NCBI GenBank assembly: GCA_964552655.1
Contig: CAZKHG010000015.1
Coordinates: forward strand, 4,587 to 68,586
DNA: 64,000 bases
Source: CAZKHG01 sp964552655
Lineage (GTDB): Bacteria > Bacteroidota > Bacteroidia > Bacteroidales > Tenuifilaceae
Reading direction: 5' to 3'
Shown here one piece after another: positions 1 to 7,466 of the stretch; positions within the stretch are counted from its first letter, which is position 1; every line of letters begins with the position of its first letter. The notes under the pieces were generated by a model. The model was not told where the DNA came from. It worked only from the letters and a program-made list of their open reading frames with translations, and ran no database searches. Made by a program: the position numbers and the translations under genes.

Positions 1-365
1 CCAAGGATATCTTACTTAAACCAATTGCAATTGGCTCTAAGATTGAACTCAACATCAGGTTCCTTATCAATAAAACCGATCTTACTGCCGAAGCTGTGGC
101 TGAGCTCAACCGGTTACTGCAACTGCTAAGGGCAAATGAAAATATCAAGATAGAGATTCAGGGGCACTCCGATGATCTGGAAGCGCTCAATAATCCAAAA
201 ATATCAGAAGAACGAGCCAGAGTGGTTGCCCGCTACCTCATAGAAAATGGGTTTAGCAATATCCAGATCCGTGGATTTGGCAACACAGTACCTATAGCAC
301 CAAACGACACTGAAGAGAATAGACTGCTCAACAGAAGGGTTGAGGTTGAGGTGATAAGTAAATAG
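1..365 (+). CDS. OmpA-family C-terminal (peptidoglycan-binding) domain, 5' partial
   Basis: The reading frame is open from base 3, so the start lies before the window. About 120 codons are visible and make up a whole OmpA C-terminal domain: a first beta strand, the IEIQGHSDD strand, the SEERARVVARYLIENG helix, and the closing NRLLNRRVEVEVI segment. In this family the domain binds diaminopimelate in peptidoglycan and anchors an outer-membrane or lipoprotein partner. Two canonical positions are altered: the GHTD motif reads GHSD and the usual NxxLSxxRA reads NPKISEERA. Domains N-terminal to this cannot be seen. The stop at 363-365 runs directly into a degenerate heptamer repeat. Confidence 0.88.
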   Translation, partial: KDILLKPIAIGSKIELNIRFLINKTDLTAEAVAELNRLLQLLRANENIKIEIQGHSDDLEALNNPKISEERARVVARYLIENGFSNIQIRGFGNTVPIAPNDTEENRLLNRRVEVEVISK

Positions 366-403
366 TTATCTGTTGTTTGTTGTCTGTAAATCAGTTATTT
401 GTT
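365..403. repeat. Left heptamer array (GTTATCT type)
   Basis: Successive degenerate 7-mers GTTATCT, GTTGTTT, GTTGTCT, an 8-base variant and GTTATTT begin on the last base of the OmpA stop codon. They are the reverse complement of the GATAACA/C heptamers at 864-882 and 1019-1067 on the other side of the four-helix-bundle gene, so that gene is bracketed by inverted heptamer arrays. Confidence 0.7.
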
Positions 404-422
404 AAATTATGTAGTTTTTATT

Positions 423-450
423 TTGTAATTTTCAATGCAAAATAATTTTG
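423..450 (+). promoter_or_regulatory. Promoter for the four-helix-bundle gene
   Basis: TTG at 423-425, a 17-base spacer and TAATTTTG at 443-450 fit the Bacteroidota -33/-7 consensus (TTG, TAnnTTTG). A second, weaker pair overlaps it: TTG at 399-401 and TATTTTG at 419-425. The predicted start of transcription is about 15 bases before the ATG at 473. No Shine-Dalgarno sequence is present. Confidence 0.5.
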
Positions 451-472
451 ATAAAATATCATAATTTTTTAA

Positions 473-844
473 ATGATGAAGAGTTACAAGGATCTTGATA
501 TATACAAATTAGCATTTGAATTAGCCATACGCATTAGATTAAAAACATTAGAATTGCCAACTCCAGATAAATTCGAGGTTGGATCTCAATTAAGAAGATC
601 CAGTCAATCAATAAAAGATACAATGGTTGAAGGATATGGAAGAAGAAGATATAAACCGGATTTTATTAAATACCTTGTATATAGTCATTCATCGTTACTT
701 GAAAGTACAACGCAAGTTGAATTCTTACATTCATTATATCCAAATGAAGGTTGGAATATTATAGTGAATGAACTTGATGCATTGGGTGCCAAAATTTATA
801 AATTCTTTGAATTTGTTGAACATAAATGGGAATCCGAAAAATAA
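473..844 (+). CDS. Four-helix-bundle protein (23S rRNA intervening-sequence / S23 family)
   Basis: The 123-residue protein has the family's N-terminal YKDLDIYKLAFELA helix, the middle SQLRRSSQSIKDTMVEGYGR motif and a final helix ending near KFFEFVEH. Members were first found inside 23S rRNA intervening sequences, and relatives act as accessory proteins (Avd) of diversity-generating retroelements. Free-standing copies like this one have no established function, and no reverse transcriptase or variable repeat is visible here. The start could be either of two adjacent ATGs (473 or 476). The gene has its own promoter and sits between inverted heptamer arrays, which suggests a small mobile or recombining cassette between ompA and dapF. 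Confidence 0.85.
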   Translation: MMKSYKDLDIYKLAFELAIRIRLKTLELPTPDKFEVGSQLRRSSQSIKDTMVEGYGRRRYKPDFIKYLVYSHSSLLESTTQVEFLHSLYPNEGWNIIVNELDALGAKIYKFFEFVEHKWESEK

Positions 845-1067
845 AACGAATATTTCAACCGCTGATAACCGATAACAGATAANNNNNNNNNNNNNNNNNN
901 NNNNNNNNNNNNNNNNNNNNNNNNNNNNNNNNNNNNNNNNNNNNNNNNNNNNNNNNNNNNNNNNNNNNNNNNNNNNNNNNNNGGGAATCCGAAAAATAAA
1001 ACGAATATTTCAACCGCTGATAACCGATAACAGATAACAGATAACAGACAACAGATAACCGATAACC
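828..1067. repeat. Right heptamer array (GATAACA/C) with duplicated contig ends
   Basis: Heptamers GATAACC, GATAACA and part of a third occupy 864-882 before the gap. Seven consecutive units (GATAACC, three GATAACA, GACAACA, two GATAACC) occupy 1019-1067 after it. The 55 bases at 828-882 recur exactly at 983-1037. That is expected when two assembly-graph contigs sharing a k-mer end are joined with a default gap, so the duplication is probably artificial and the true number of heptamers is unknown. Confidence 0.85.
883..982. other. Scaffold gap (100 N)
   Basis: There are exactly 100 N, the usual placeholder for a gap of unknown size. It interrupts the GATAAC heptamer array between the four-helix-bundle gene and dapF. 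Confidence 0.99.
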
Positions 1068-1070
1068 ACA

Positions 1071-1847
1071 ATGATTCTTTTCTCTAAATACCATGGCGCT
1101 GGCAACGATTTCATTATCATAGATAATCGTTCAGGTACCTTTGTTCCAGATACTGAACTTATCAAATCCCTTTGCGACAGGCATTTTGGGGTTGGCGCCG
1201 ATGGGTTGATGCTGCTGGAAGCAGCACCCGGGTTTGACTTTGCCATGCGCTACTTCAACTCCGACGGGAATGAGTCAACCATGTGTGGGAATGGCGGGAG
1301 GTGTATAACCTTATTTGCAAAACAATTGGGGGTTATTGGTAAAAATGTCAGGTTCAGGGGGATTGATGGCGAACACCTCTCCGAAATTCTTGAAAATGGC
1401 TTGGTCAGGCTGAAAATGAAAGATGTTGAAAACATCGAGGTTGGCGATGATTACTACTTTATGGATACCGGTTCACCTCATTTTGTATGCTTTGTTGACG
1501 ATATTAATAAGATTGACGTCAATACAGAAGGGCGGATGATCCGCAACTCCCACAACATCAGCAAGGGTGGAACCAACGTAAATTTTGTCCAGCCAAACGG
1601 ATCGAAGATAAACATCCGAACCTACGAGCGCGGTGTGGAATCAGAAACCCTGGCGTGTGGCACTGGTTCAGTGGCTTCAGCAATAGCCTTTAACCACTAT
1701 TTTGAATCTGATGAAAACGAACTCCTGATCAATGCGCTGGGTGGTGAACTTAAGGTATCGTTTACTAAAAATGGGGATACCAGGTACGAAAATATCTGGC
1801 TCGAAGGACCGGCAAAACATATTTTTGACGGAAAAATTGAAATTTAA
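1071..1847 (+). CDS. dapF: Diaminopimelate epimerase
   Basis: The 258-residue enzyme interconverts LL- and meso-diaminopimelate in the cytoplasm, the step before lysine and peptidoglycan precursor synthesis. The N-terminal KYHGAGNDFIIID and both catalytic cysteines are present: C72 in ESTMCGNGGRC and C196 in ETLACGTGS. Together they form the cofactor-free two-base mechanism. Length is normal. The ATG lies three bases after the last GATAACC heptamer, so the leader of this essential gene is made of a repeat whose copy number may vary. No promoter can be assigned because of the gap upstream. Confidence 0.96.
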   Translation: MILFSKYHGAGNDFIIIDNRSGTFVPDTELIKSLCDRHFGVGADGLMLLEAAPGFDFAMRYFNSDGNESTMCGNGGRCITLFAKQLGVIGKNVRFRGIDGEHLSEILENGLVRLKMKDVENIEVGDDYYFMDTGSPHFVCFVDDINKIDVNTEGRMIRNSHNISKGGTNVNFVQPNGSKINIRTYERGVESETLACGTGSVASAIAFNHYFESDENELLINALGGELKVSFTKNGDTRYENIWLEGPAKHIFDGKIEI

Positions 1848-1919
1848 TGTTTAATAAAAGATTCTGATTGGAGGGATTGTTGTATATTCAGCTTGTAAAA
1901 AAGGAAACAGGAGCGCAAA

Positions 1920-2294
1920 ATGAATGTATTACGAATAGCTGAAACAACCGATACCCCTGAGGTTAACCTGGATAGCGAAAAAGGCCGCTTTGAATTCTTA
2001 GGAAAATCAATGCCCGAAGATCCCAAGGAATTCTTCAAACCTATAATCAATTGGTTTAAAGAGTATGTAAACAACCCCAACAAAGAAACCATTTTGGTAT
2101 TCAAATTCGACTATATTAATACTGCATCATCCAAGAGAGTCCTTGATATCCTGACCACCTGCCAGGAAATTCATCGTAAAAAAATGTCAGTTGTGGTTTA
2201 CTGGTACTACCGCCCCAGCGATGAGGATATGTTCGATACCGGGGAAACCTTTTCAGAGATAGTCCACATCCCATTTAAGCTGATCCCTTTATAA
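1920..2294 (+). CDS. SiaC-like regulatory phosphoprotein (DUF1987)
   Basis: The 124-residue protein matches the DUF1987/SiaC family: an N-terminal beta segment (TPEVNLDSEKGRFEFLGKSM), then the conserved FKFDYINTASSKRVLDIL block. In SiaC a Thr in this block is phosphorylated by the SiaB kinase, and unphosphorylated SiaC activates the diguanylate cyclase SiaD. No SiaA, SiaB or SiaD partner is encoded nearby, so the partner is unknown. It lies 72 bases after dapF, possibly in the same transcript. Confidence 0.8.
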   Translation: MNVLRIAETTDTPEVNLDSEKGRFEFLGKSMPEDPKEFFKPIINWFKEYVNNPNKETILVFKFDYINTASSKRVLDILTTCQEIHRKKMSVVVYWYYRPSDEDMFDTGETFSEIVHIPFKLIPL

Positions 2295-2432
2295 AGTTTC
2301 TGCTGAACTAAATTCCTGTGTAAGATTCTGCAATTGTGTCAGTCATTGTTAATCTATGTTAAGTTTATATACCTGAATAGCACAAGGTATAAGGTTTGAA
2401 CGTTATTAGTATTAACAATTAATTTTTGAGCT

Positions 2433-3869
2433 ATGAAAGGTAAAAATATACTTGTCAGTTTCCTCACAGCCATTGCCGGAGGGATAATTTCACTGGTGAT
2501 CTTTACTCATTACTACAAAGATGACCAAATTGCTTCTGAATCAAACCAGAAACCACAGGTTCAGCTAACCAAAGTGGTTCCTGTGGATTCTAATGTTATC
2601 AACTTTTCTGATGCAGCAGAAAAGACAGTTGATGCGGTTGTTCACGTAAAAACTTCATACGCCAATGCAGGCTATTCCTACGGAAATCCGTTGCTGGATT
2701 TCTTTTTTGGCCGACCCAACTACTCAGAACCAGAACCAGTAATGGGATCCGGTTCCGGAGTGATTATCACCAACGATGGCTTTATTGTAACCAATAACCA
2801 TGTCATTCAGGATGCCAAAAAAATTGAGGTAGTGTTAAACGACAAGCGAACCTTTGAAGCAAAACTGGTTGGCAGAGATCCAAGCACCGATATCGCCCTG
2901 CTAAAAATCGGGGCAACCGATTTGCCTTTTATACCATTTGGGAATTCGGATGAGCTAAGGTTGGGTGAATGGGTTTTGGCCATTGGGAACCCGTTTAATC
3001 TGACATCAACAGTAACAGCTGGTATTATAAGTGCTAAAGCAAGAAATATACAGATACTTCAGGAAAACTATGCCATAGAGTCGTTCATCCAAACCGATGC
3101 AGCAGTAAACCCGGGAAACAGCGGCGGAGCTCTGGTTAACTTAAAGGGAGAACTTGTTGGAATAAATACAGCCATAGCATCACGTACAGGTTCATTTAGT
3201 GGCTACTCTTTCGCTATTCCAACCTCAATTGCCAAAAAAGTGGTAACAGATATTATTGAATTCGGGGAAGTGCAACGTGCCGTGCTGGGAGTTTACATTG
3301 ATGAGCTAACACCAGAAAATGCAAGCAAATATGGAGTAAAAGAGATTAAAGGAGTACTAATTAATGGAGTGATTGATGGAGGTGCAGCACAACAGGCCGG
3401 AATAAAGGAAGGGGATGTGGTTTTAGAAATCAATAGTATTCCAGTAAACAGCCGATCCCAGTTCCAGGAACAAATTAGTAAATACCGGCCGAACCAACAG
3501 GTAGATTTAATTGTTAATCGTAGTAATAATAAGAAACATTTTACAGCCACTTTACGTAACATGAAAGGCGGTTTGGGAGTGGTTAACTCAGATGAGTCGC
3601 TTTCCAAGCTGGGCGCTAAGTTTAAGGAGGTAACCGATAAACAAAAGGCTTATTTAGGGATTAGCTATGGAATTCAGGTTACTGAATTAAGTAACGGGAA
3701 ATTTAAAGAACAAGGCATAAAAGAAGGGTTCATTATTTTAAGAGTTAACCGAACACCGATTAAAACAGTGGATGACCTCAAAAGGGTTATCGACTTTGCC
3801 TCAGGCGGAGTGCTTTTTGAAGGTGTTTACCCGAATGGCGTTGTTGCTTATTACGCTATTGGTATTTAG
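2433..3869 (+). CDS. htrA: Periplasmic serine protease, HtrA/DegP (Do) family
   Basis: The protein has 478 residues. Residues about 5-25 form a signal anchor. The trypsin-like domain carries the catalytic triad H123 (TNNHVI), D153 (STDIALLKI) and S230 (NPGNSGGAL). A first PDZ domain follows (about 285-375) and a second, shorter PDZ-like segment lies at the C terminus (about 400-478). The family degrades or refolds misfolded envelope proteins. It is transcribed alone, 138 bases after the SiaC-like gene and 88 bases before rpoD, a neighbour pair common in Bacteroidota. Confidence 0.95.
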   Translation: MKGKNILVSFLTAIAGGIISLVIFTHYYKDDQIASESNQKPQVQLTKVVPVDSNVINFSDAAEKTVDAVVHVKTSYANAGYSYGNPLLDFFFGRPNYSEPEPVMGSGSGVIITNDGFIVTNNHVIQDAKKIEVVLNDKRTFEAKLVGRDPSTDIALLKIGATDLPFIPFGNSDELRLGEWVLAIGNPFNLTSTVTAGIISAKARNIQILQENYAIESFIQTDAAVNPGNSGGALVNLKGELVGINTAIASRTGSFSGYSFAIPTSIAKKVVTDIIEFGEVQRAVLGVYIDELTPENASKYGVKEIKGVLINGVIDGGAAQQAGIKEGDVVLEINSIPVNSRSQFQEQISKYRPNQQVDLIVNRSNNKKHFTATLRNMKGGLGVVNSDESLSKLGAKFKEVTDKQKAYLGISYGIQVTELSNGKFKEQGIKEGFIILRVNRTPIKTVDDLKRVIDFASGGVLFEGVYPNGVVAYYAIGI

Positions 3870-3905
3870 CCAGTGTTTATTAAAATATGTTATTTAGTTA
3901 CTTAC

Positions 3906-3936
3906 TTGAATTTAATTTGAAATTGCCATATATTCG
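3906..3936 (+). promoter_or_regulatory. Probable rpoD promoter
   Basis: TTG at 3906-3908 and TATATTCG at 3929-3936 are 20 bases apart. The -7 element differs from TAnnTTTG at one position. It lies 22 bases before the rpoD ATG. Confidence 0.4.
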
Positions 3937-3957
3937 CACAAATTTTAAAAGACTGAA

Positions 3958-4818
3958 ATGAGACAATTAAAGATCACAAAATCAATTACTAACAGAGAAA
4001 GTGCTTCGTTGGATAAGTACCTTCAGGAGATTGGCAGGGAAGAGCTGATTACGGTTGAGGAGGAAGTAGAACTTGCCCAACGTATAAAAAAGGGTGATCA
4101 GGAGGCGCTCGAAAAGCTTACCAGGGCAAATCTCCGGTTTGTTGTTTCAGTAGCTAAACAATACCAGAATCAGGGACTTAGCTTGCCTGATTTAATCAAT
4201 GAAGGGAACCTGGGTTTAATTAAGGCCGCTGAGAAATTTGATGAGACCCGAGGTTTCAAATTCATTTCATACGCTGTTTGGTGGATTCGTCAATCCATCC
4301 TTCAGGCATTGGCAGAGCAATCAAGAATTGTACGCCTTCCCTTAAATCAGGTTGGTTCGCTGAATAAAATCAATAAGGCATTTTCAAAATTCGAGCAGGA
4401 GTTTGAACGTACACCTTCGCCTGAAGAGCTGGCAGATCTTTTGGAATTGCCAAAAGAAAAAGTATCGGATACACTTCGCGTTAGCGGAAGGCATGTTTCG
4501 GTTGATGCCCCTTTTGTTGATGGCGAGGATAACAGTTTGCTGGATGTACTGATAAATAGCGACTCCCCAAATGCTGATAAATCGCTTATCAATGAATCGC
4601 TTTGCAGAGAAATAGACAGGGCTTTAGCTACGTTGACTGAACGCGAAAGGGATATTATAAAACTCTTCTTTGGAATTGGCTTTCAGGAGATGACTCTTGA
4701 AGAGATAGGAGAAAAATTTGGGCTTACCCGTGAAAGGGTTCGCCAGATAAAGGAAAAAGCCATCAGAAGGTTAAGACACACTTCAAGGAGCAAATTGCTA
4801 AAAACATACTTGGGATAA
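3958..4818 (+). CDS. rpoD: Primary RNA polymerase sigma factor (short Bacteroidota RpoD)
   Basis: The 286-residue sigma-70 protein lacks region 1.1, as Bacteroidota primary sigma factors do. Region 1.2 (SLDKYLQEIGREELITVEEE), region 2 (DLINEGNLGLIKAAEKFDE, then FISYAVWWIRQSI), region 3 and the region 4 helix-turn-helix (MTLEEIGEKFGLTRERVRQI) are all present. It directs core polymerase to the TTG/TAnnTTTG promoters seen in this window. It is followed at once by a strong intrinsic terminator. Confidence 0.96.
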   Translation: MRQLKITKSITNRESASLDKYLQEIGREELITVEEEVELAQRIKKGDQEALEKLTRANLRFVVSVAKQYQNQGLSLPDLINEGNLGLIKAAEKFDETRGFKFISYAVWWIRQSILQALAEQSRIVRLPLNQVGSLNKINKAFSKFEQEFERTPSPEELADLLELPKEKVSDTLRVSGRHVSVDAPFVDGEDNSLLDVLINSDSPNADKSLINESLCREIDRALATLTERERDIIKLFFGIGFQEMTLEEIGEKFGLTRERVRQIKEKAIRRLRHTSRSKLLKTYLG

Positions 4819-4822
4819 TTGA

Positions 4823-4848
4823 AAACCCCGCCGATGGCGGGGTTTCTT
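4823..4848 (+). terminator. rpoD terminator (CCCCGCC palindrome)
   Basis: AAACCCCGCC, loop GAT and GGCGGGGTTT form a 10-bp stem followed by a short T-rich tail. The core CCCCGCC-NNN-GGCGGGG is identical in both arms to the palindrome that replaces the T arm of the tRNA-like element at 14379-14456. It also serves the convergent fabI gene poorly or not at all, since an A tract is only partly present on that side. Confidence 0.85.
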
Positions 4849-4850
4849 AT

Positions 4851-5690
4851 TTACTGACAATCCTTACACTCCTCAAGGTTTCTGTTGTAAATGGCCATTG
4901 CCTTGTTGCTCATACCCATGCTGGAAAACCCGCCATCGTGGAAAATGTTTTGCATGGTTATTTTCCTGGATAGATCGCTGAATAAAACCAAGCAGAAGTT
5001 GGCGCACTCATCGGCATCGGCATTGCCTAGCGGCGACATTCGGTTGGAAAAATCCAGCAACGAATCAAAACCCATTACACCACCACCAGCAGTGGTTGGC
5101 GTTGGCGATTGTGATATTGTATTAATTCTTACACGTCTTTCTCTTCCATATATATATCCAAAGCTGCGGGCAATGGATTCTAAAAGAGCTTTAGCATCAG
5201 CCATGTCGTTATAGCCATATAATGTTCGCTGAGCGGCAATATAGGAAATGGCCAGGACTGATCCCCATTCATTAATTGCGTTCTGTTTCCAGCAAACCTG
5301 TAAAAGTTTATGAAATGAAATTGCGGATATATCCAATGTTTTATGAAAATATTCGTAGTTTAGGTCGTCGTAGGTAATTCCTTTTCTGACATTGGGAGAC
5401 ATCCCGATAGAATGTAAAACAAAATCAATCTTTCCGCCAAAATGCTCCATTGATTCTTTTACTAGGTTCTCAAGATCGTTAACATTGGTGGCATCTGCAG
5501 GAATTAGCTTTGCGTTACACTGTTCGGCCAATTGGGTAATTGTTCCCATCCTGATTGCAACAGCAGTATTGGTTAGCACAAGTTCAGCCCCCTCTTCGTG
5601 AGCCTTTTGAGCAACCTTCCATGCAATGGATTGTTCGTTTAATGCGCCGAAAATAATTCCCTTTTTACCTTTTAGTAGATTATAAGCCAT
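4851..5690 (-). CDS. fabI: Enoyl-[acyl-carrier-protein] reductase (NADH), FabI
   Basis: The 279-residue short-chain dehydrogenase reduces enoyl-ACP in the last step of type II fatty acid elongation. The FabI-type cofactor motif (GKKGIIFGALNEQSIAW), the active-site segment with Tyr and Lys (GYNDMADAKALLES) and the C-terminal substrate loop are present. The ATG at 5690 is preferred because the next upstream in-frame ATG (5753) adds a hydrophobic, AT-rich stretch absent from the family and overlaps the predicted promoter. The tail is slightly long and contains a Cys pair (ECKDCQ). Confidence 0.94.
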   Translation of the reverse strand: MAYNLLKGKKGIIFGALNEQSIAWKVAQKAHEEGAELVLTNTAVAIRMGTITQLAEQCNAKLIPADATNVNDLENLVKESMEHFGGKIDFVLHSIGMSPNVRKGITYDDLNYEYFHKTLDISAISFHKLLQVCWKQNAINEWGSVLAISYIAAQRTLYGYNDMADAKALLESIARSFGYIYGRERRVRINTISQSPTPTTAGGGVMGFDSLLDFSNRMSPLGNADADECANFCLVLFSDLSRKITMQNIFHDGGFSSMGMSNKAMAIYNRNLEECKDCQ

Positions 5691-5725
5691 GATAAAATAA
5701 TTAATTATAAAAAAATTTACTAATA

Positions 5726-5753
5726 CAAAATACACAAAAACGCTATACACCAA
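5726..5753 (-). promoter_or_regulatory. Probable fabI promoter
   Basis: On the minus strand, TTG (5753-5751), an 18-base spacer and TATTTTG (5732-5726) lie 35 bases before the fabI ATG. The -7 element is one T short of TAnnTTTG. The same TATTTTG form is seen before susC. Confidence 0.4.
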
Positions 5754-5784
5754 ACAAGAGAAAAATGAAAAAGTTCAATTGGTA

Positions 5785-7452
5785 CTAATTCCCGTTTGCT
5801 AAAAGTAGTTCACGGGCATTGGACAGAGCGGCTTCGGTAACTTTTTCGCCACTCAACATTTTTGCCACCTCAACTATTCGTTCTTCGTGGTTAAGTAGCC
5901 TGATTCTGGTTGCAGTTCCTGCTTTTTGGGTTTCTTTGTAAACCAGGAAATGATTTTTCCCTTTCGAAGCAATCTGTGGTAAATGTGTAATGTTAATTAC
6001 CTGCATCCCATCTGCCATCTTGTAAATGATATTTCCCATTCTATCGGCAATTTCACCTGAAACGCCTGAATCAATTTCATCAAATATTATTGTGGGCAAC
6101 CCGGATGACTGAACCATCATTGACTTAAGGCTAAGCATCAGTCTGGATAATTCTCCACCAGAAGCAACTTTCGACAATTCCTGTAAAGGCATTTGCCTGT
6201 TGGCTGTGAAAAGAAATATCACCTTATCAACCCCGGTTGGCTGAAATTCATCATGTTTCTGCATTTCCACCTTAAAACCGGCATACTTAATACCAAGAGA
6301 AGTTAATAATTCAACAATACTCTTTTCCAATAATGGGATTGCATTTTTTCTTGCAATGCTTAAATCGTCGGCAAGCAGCTGTAGCTGTTTAACCAGCTCA
6401 TCTAGCTCCTTCTGTTTTTTATCAAGGTTGTAATCAATGTTAGATATAAACTGCACTTTTTGTTCAAGATCATCGCGGAGCTGAATGAGATCCTCAATGG
6501 AGGTAAGCCTGTGTTTCTGAAGGAGTGAGTATATGCTGTTTAACCTGTTATTTGTTTCTTCAAGGAGATGGGGATCAACATCAACATGCTCATTTTTACT
6601 ATACACATCGTCTGATAAATCCTTTAGCTCAATTCTGGTGCTTTCAACCCTTTTAAGAATATCCGCGGCAGAAGGGAAAAATGCAATTATCTTTTTTAGT
6701 GATACTTCCACTTCACGTAGCATGGCTATCACAGATGCGGATTCACTATTTATGACTTCAAAGGTTTTAATTAGCGATTCTTTGATTTCGCTGGCATGGG
6801 TTAGCTCTTTTTGCCTGTTTTCAAGTTCGGAAAGCTCGCCGGGTTTAAGCTTGGCATTTATCAACTCTTCGAGTTGAAATCGAAAATAATCCAGATCTTT
6901 TCGCGATTGATACGCCTCATCTCTTAGCCTTTCCAGCTCAATTTTTGCTTGCTTGTAAAGCTTATAGCTCTCCTGATATTCGGTTAATTTATTTTGCAGC
7001 TGTGCATAGGAATCAATCACCTTAAGCTGAAACAGGTTATTGCCCAGTAAAAGGTTTTCGTGTTGAGAATGTATATCAATGATTAATGACCCAAAATCTT
7101 TAAGCAGGCTTAGGTTGACGGGAATTTCATTTATAAATGCCCTGGATTTTCCTGATTCGTTAATCTGACGGCGAACAATCGTTTTGTCCTGATAATCAAT
7201 ATCATTTAAAATGAAAAAATCCTTCAGGTTGGCATATTCAGCTAAATCGAACAACCCCTCTACGATACAGCTTTTTGATTTATCCTTTAAAACTGATGTA
7301 TCAGCCCTTTGTCCGAGTATAAGGGATAAACCTCCCAAAAGGATTGATTTACCTGCACCTGTTTCCCCGGTAATGATATTCAAACCCGGTTGAAAATCAA
7401 TGTCCAGGCTATCAATCAAGGCGTAATTGGTGATTTGGAGGTTGCAGAGCAT
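5785..7452 (-). CDS. recN: DNA repair ATPase RecN
   Basis: The 555-residue SMC-like protein acts early in double-strand-break repair. Walker A is GETGAGKS at residues 29-36, the middle third is coiled coil, and the C-terminal half carries the ABC signature (ASGGELSRLMLSLK) and Walker B (TIIFDEIDSGVSG). Length is normal. It is the last gene of the bamD-rpoZ-coaBC-DUF4835-recN operon, 14 bases after the DUF4835 gene. Confidence 0.95.
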   Translation of the reverse strand: MLCNLQITNYALIDSLDIDFQPGLNIITGETGAGKSILLGGLSLILGQRADTSVLKDKSKSCIVEGLFDLAEYANLKDFFILNDIDYQDKTIVRRQINESGKSRAFINEIPVNLSLLKDFGSLIIDIHSQHENLLLGNNLFQLKVIDSYAQLQNKLTEYQESYKLYKQAKIELERLRDEAYQSRKDLDYFRFQLEELINAKLKPGELSELENRQKELTHASEIKESLIKTFEVINSESASVIAMLREVEVSLKKIIAFFPSAADILKRVESTRIELKDLSDDVYSKNEHVDVDPHLLEETNNRLNSIYSLLQKHRLTSIEDLIQLRDDLEQKVQFISNIDYNLDKKQKELDELVKQLQLLADDLSIARKNAIPLLEKSIVELLTSLGIKYAGFKVEMQKHDEFQPTGVDKVIFLFTANRQMPLQELSKVASGGELSRLMLSLKSMMVQSSGLPTIIFDEIDSGVSGEIADRMGNIIYKMADGMQVINITHLPQIASKGKNHFLVYKETQKAGTATRIRLLNHEERIVEVAKMLSGEKVTEAALSNARELLLANGN

Positions 7453-7466
7453 AGGTGATCAATGGC

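Noticed and set aside
473..844. Part of a diversity-generating retroelement
   Set aside because: The protein is related to Avd, but no reverse transcriptase, template repeat or variable repeat was found within the window.
796..1246. Minus-strand frames with repeated LSVIGYQ/LLSVICY motifs
   Set aside because: These are translations of the GATAAC heptamer array and the gap, antisense to dapF.
4851..5753. Longer fabI start at 5753
   Set aside because: The added 21 residues are hydrophobic and AT-rich, are not conserved in FabI, and overlap the predicted promoter.
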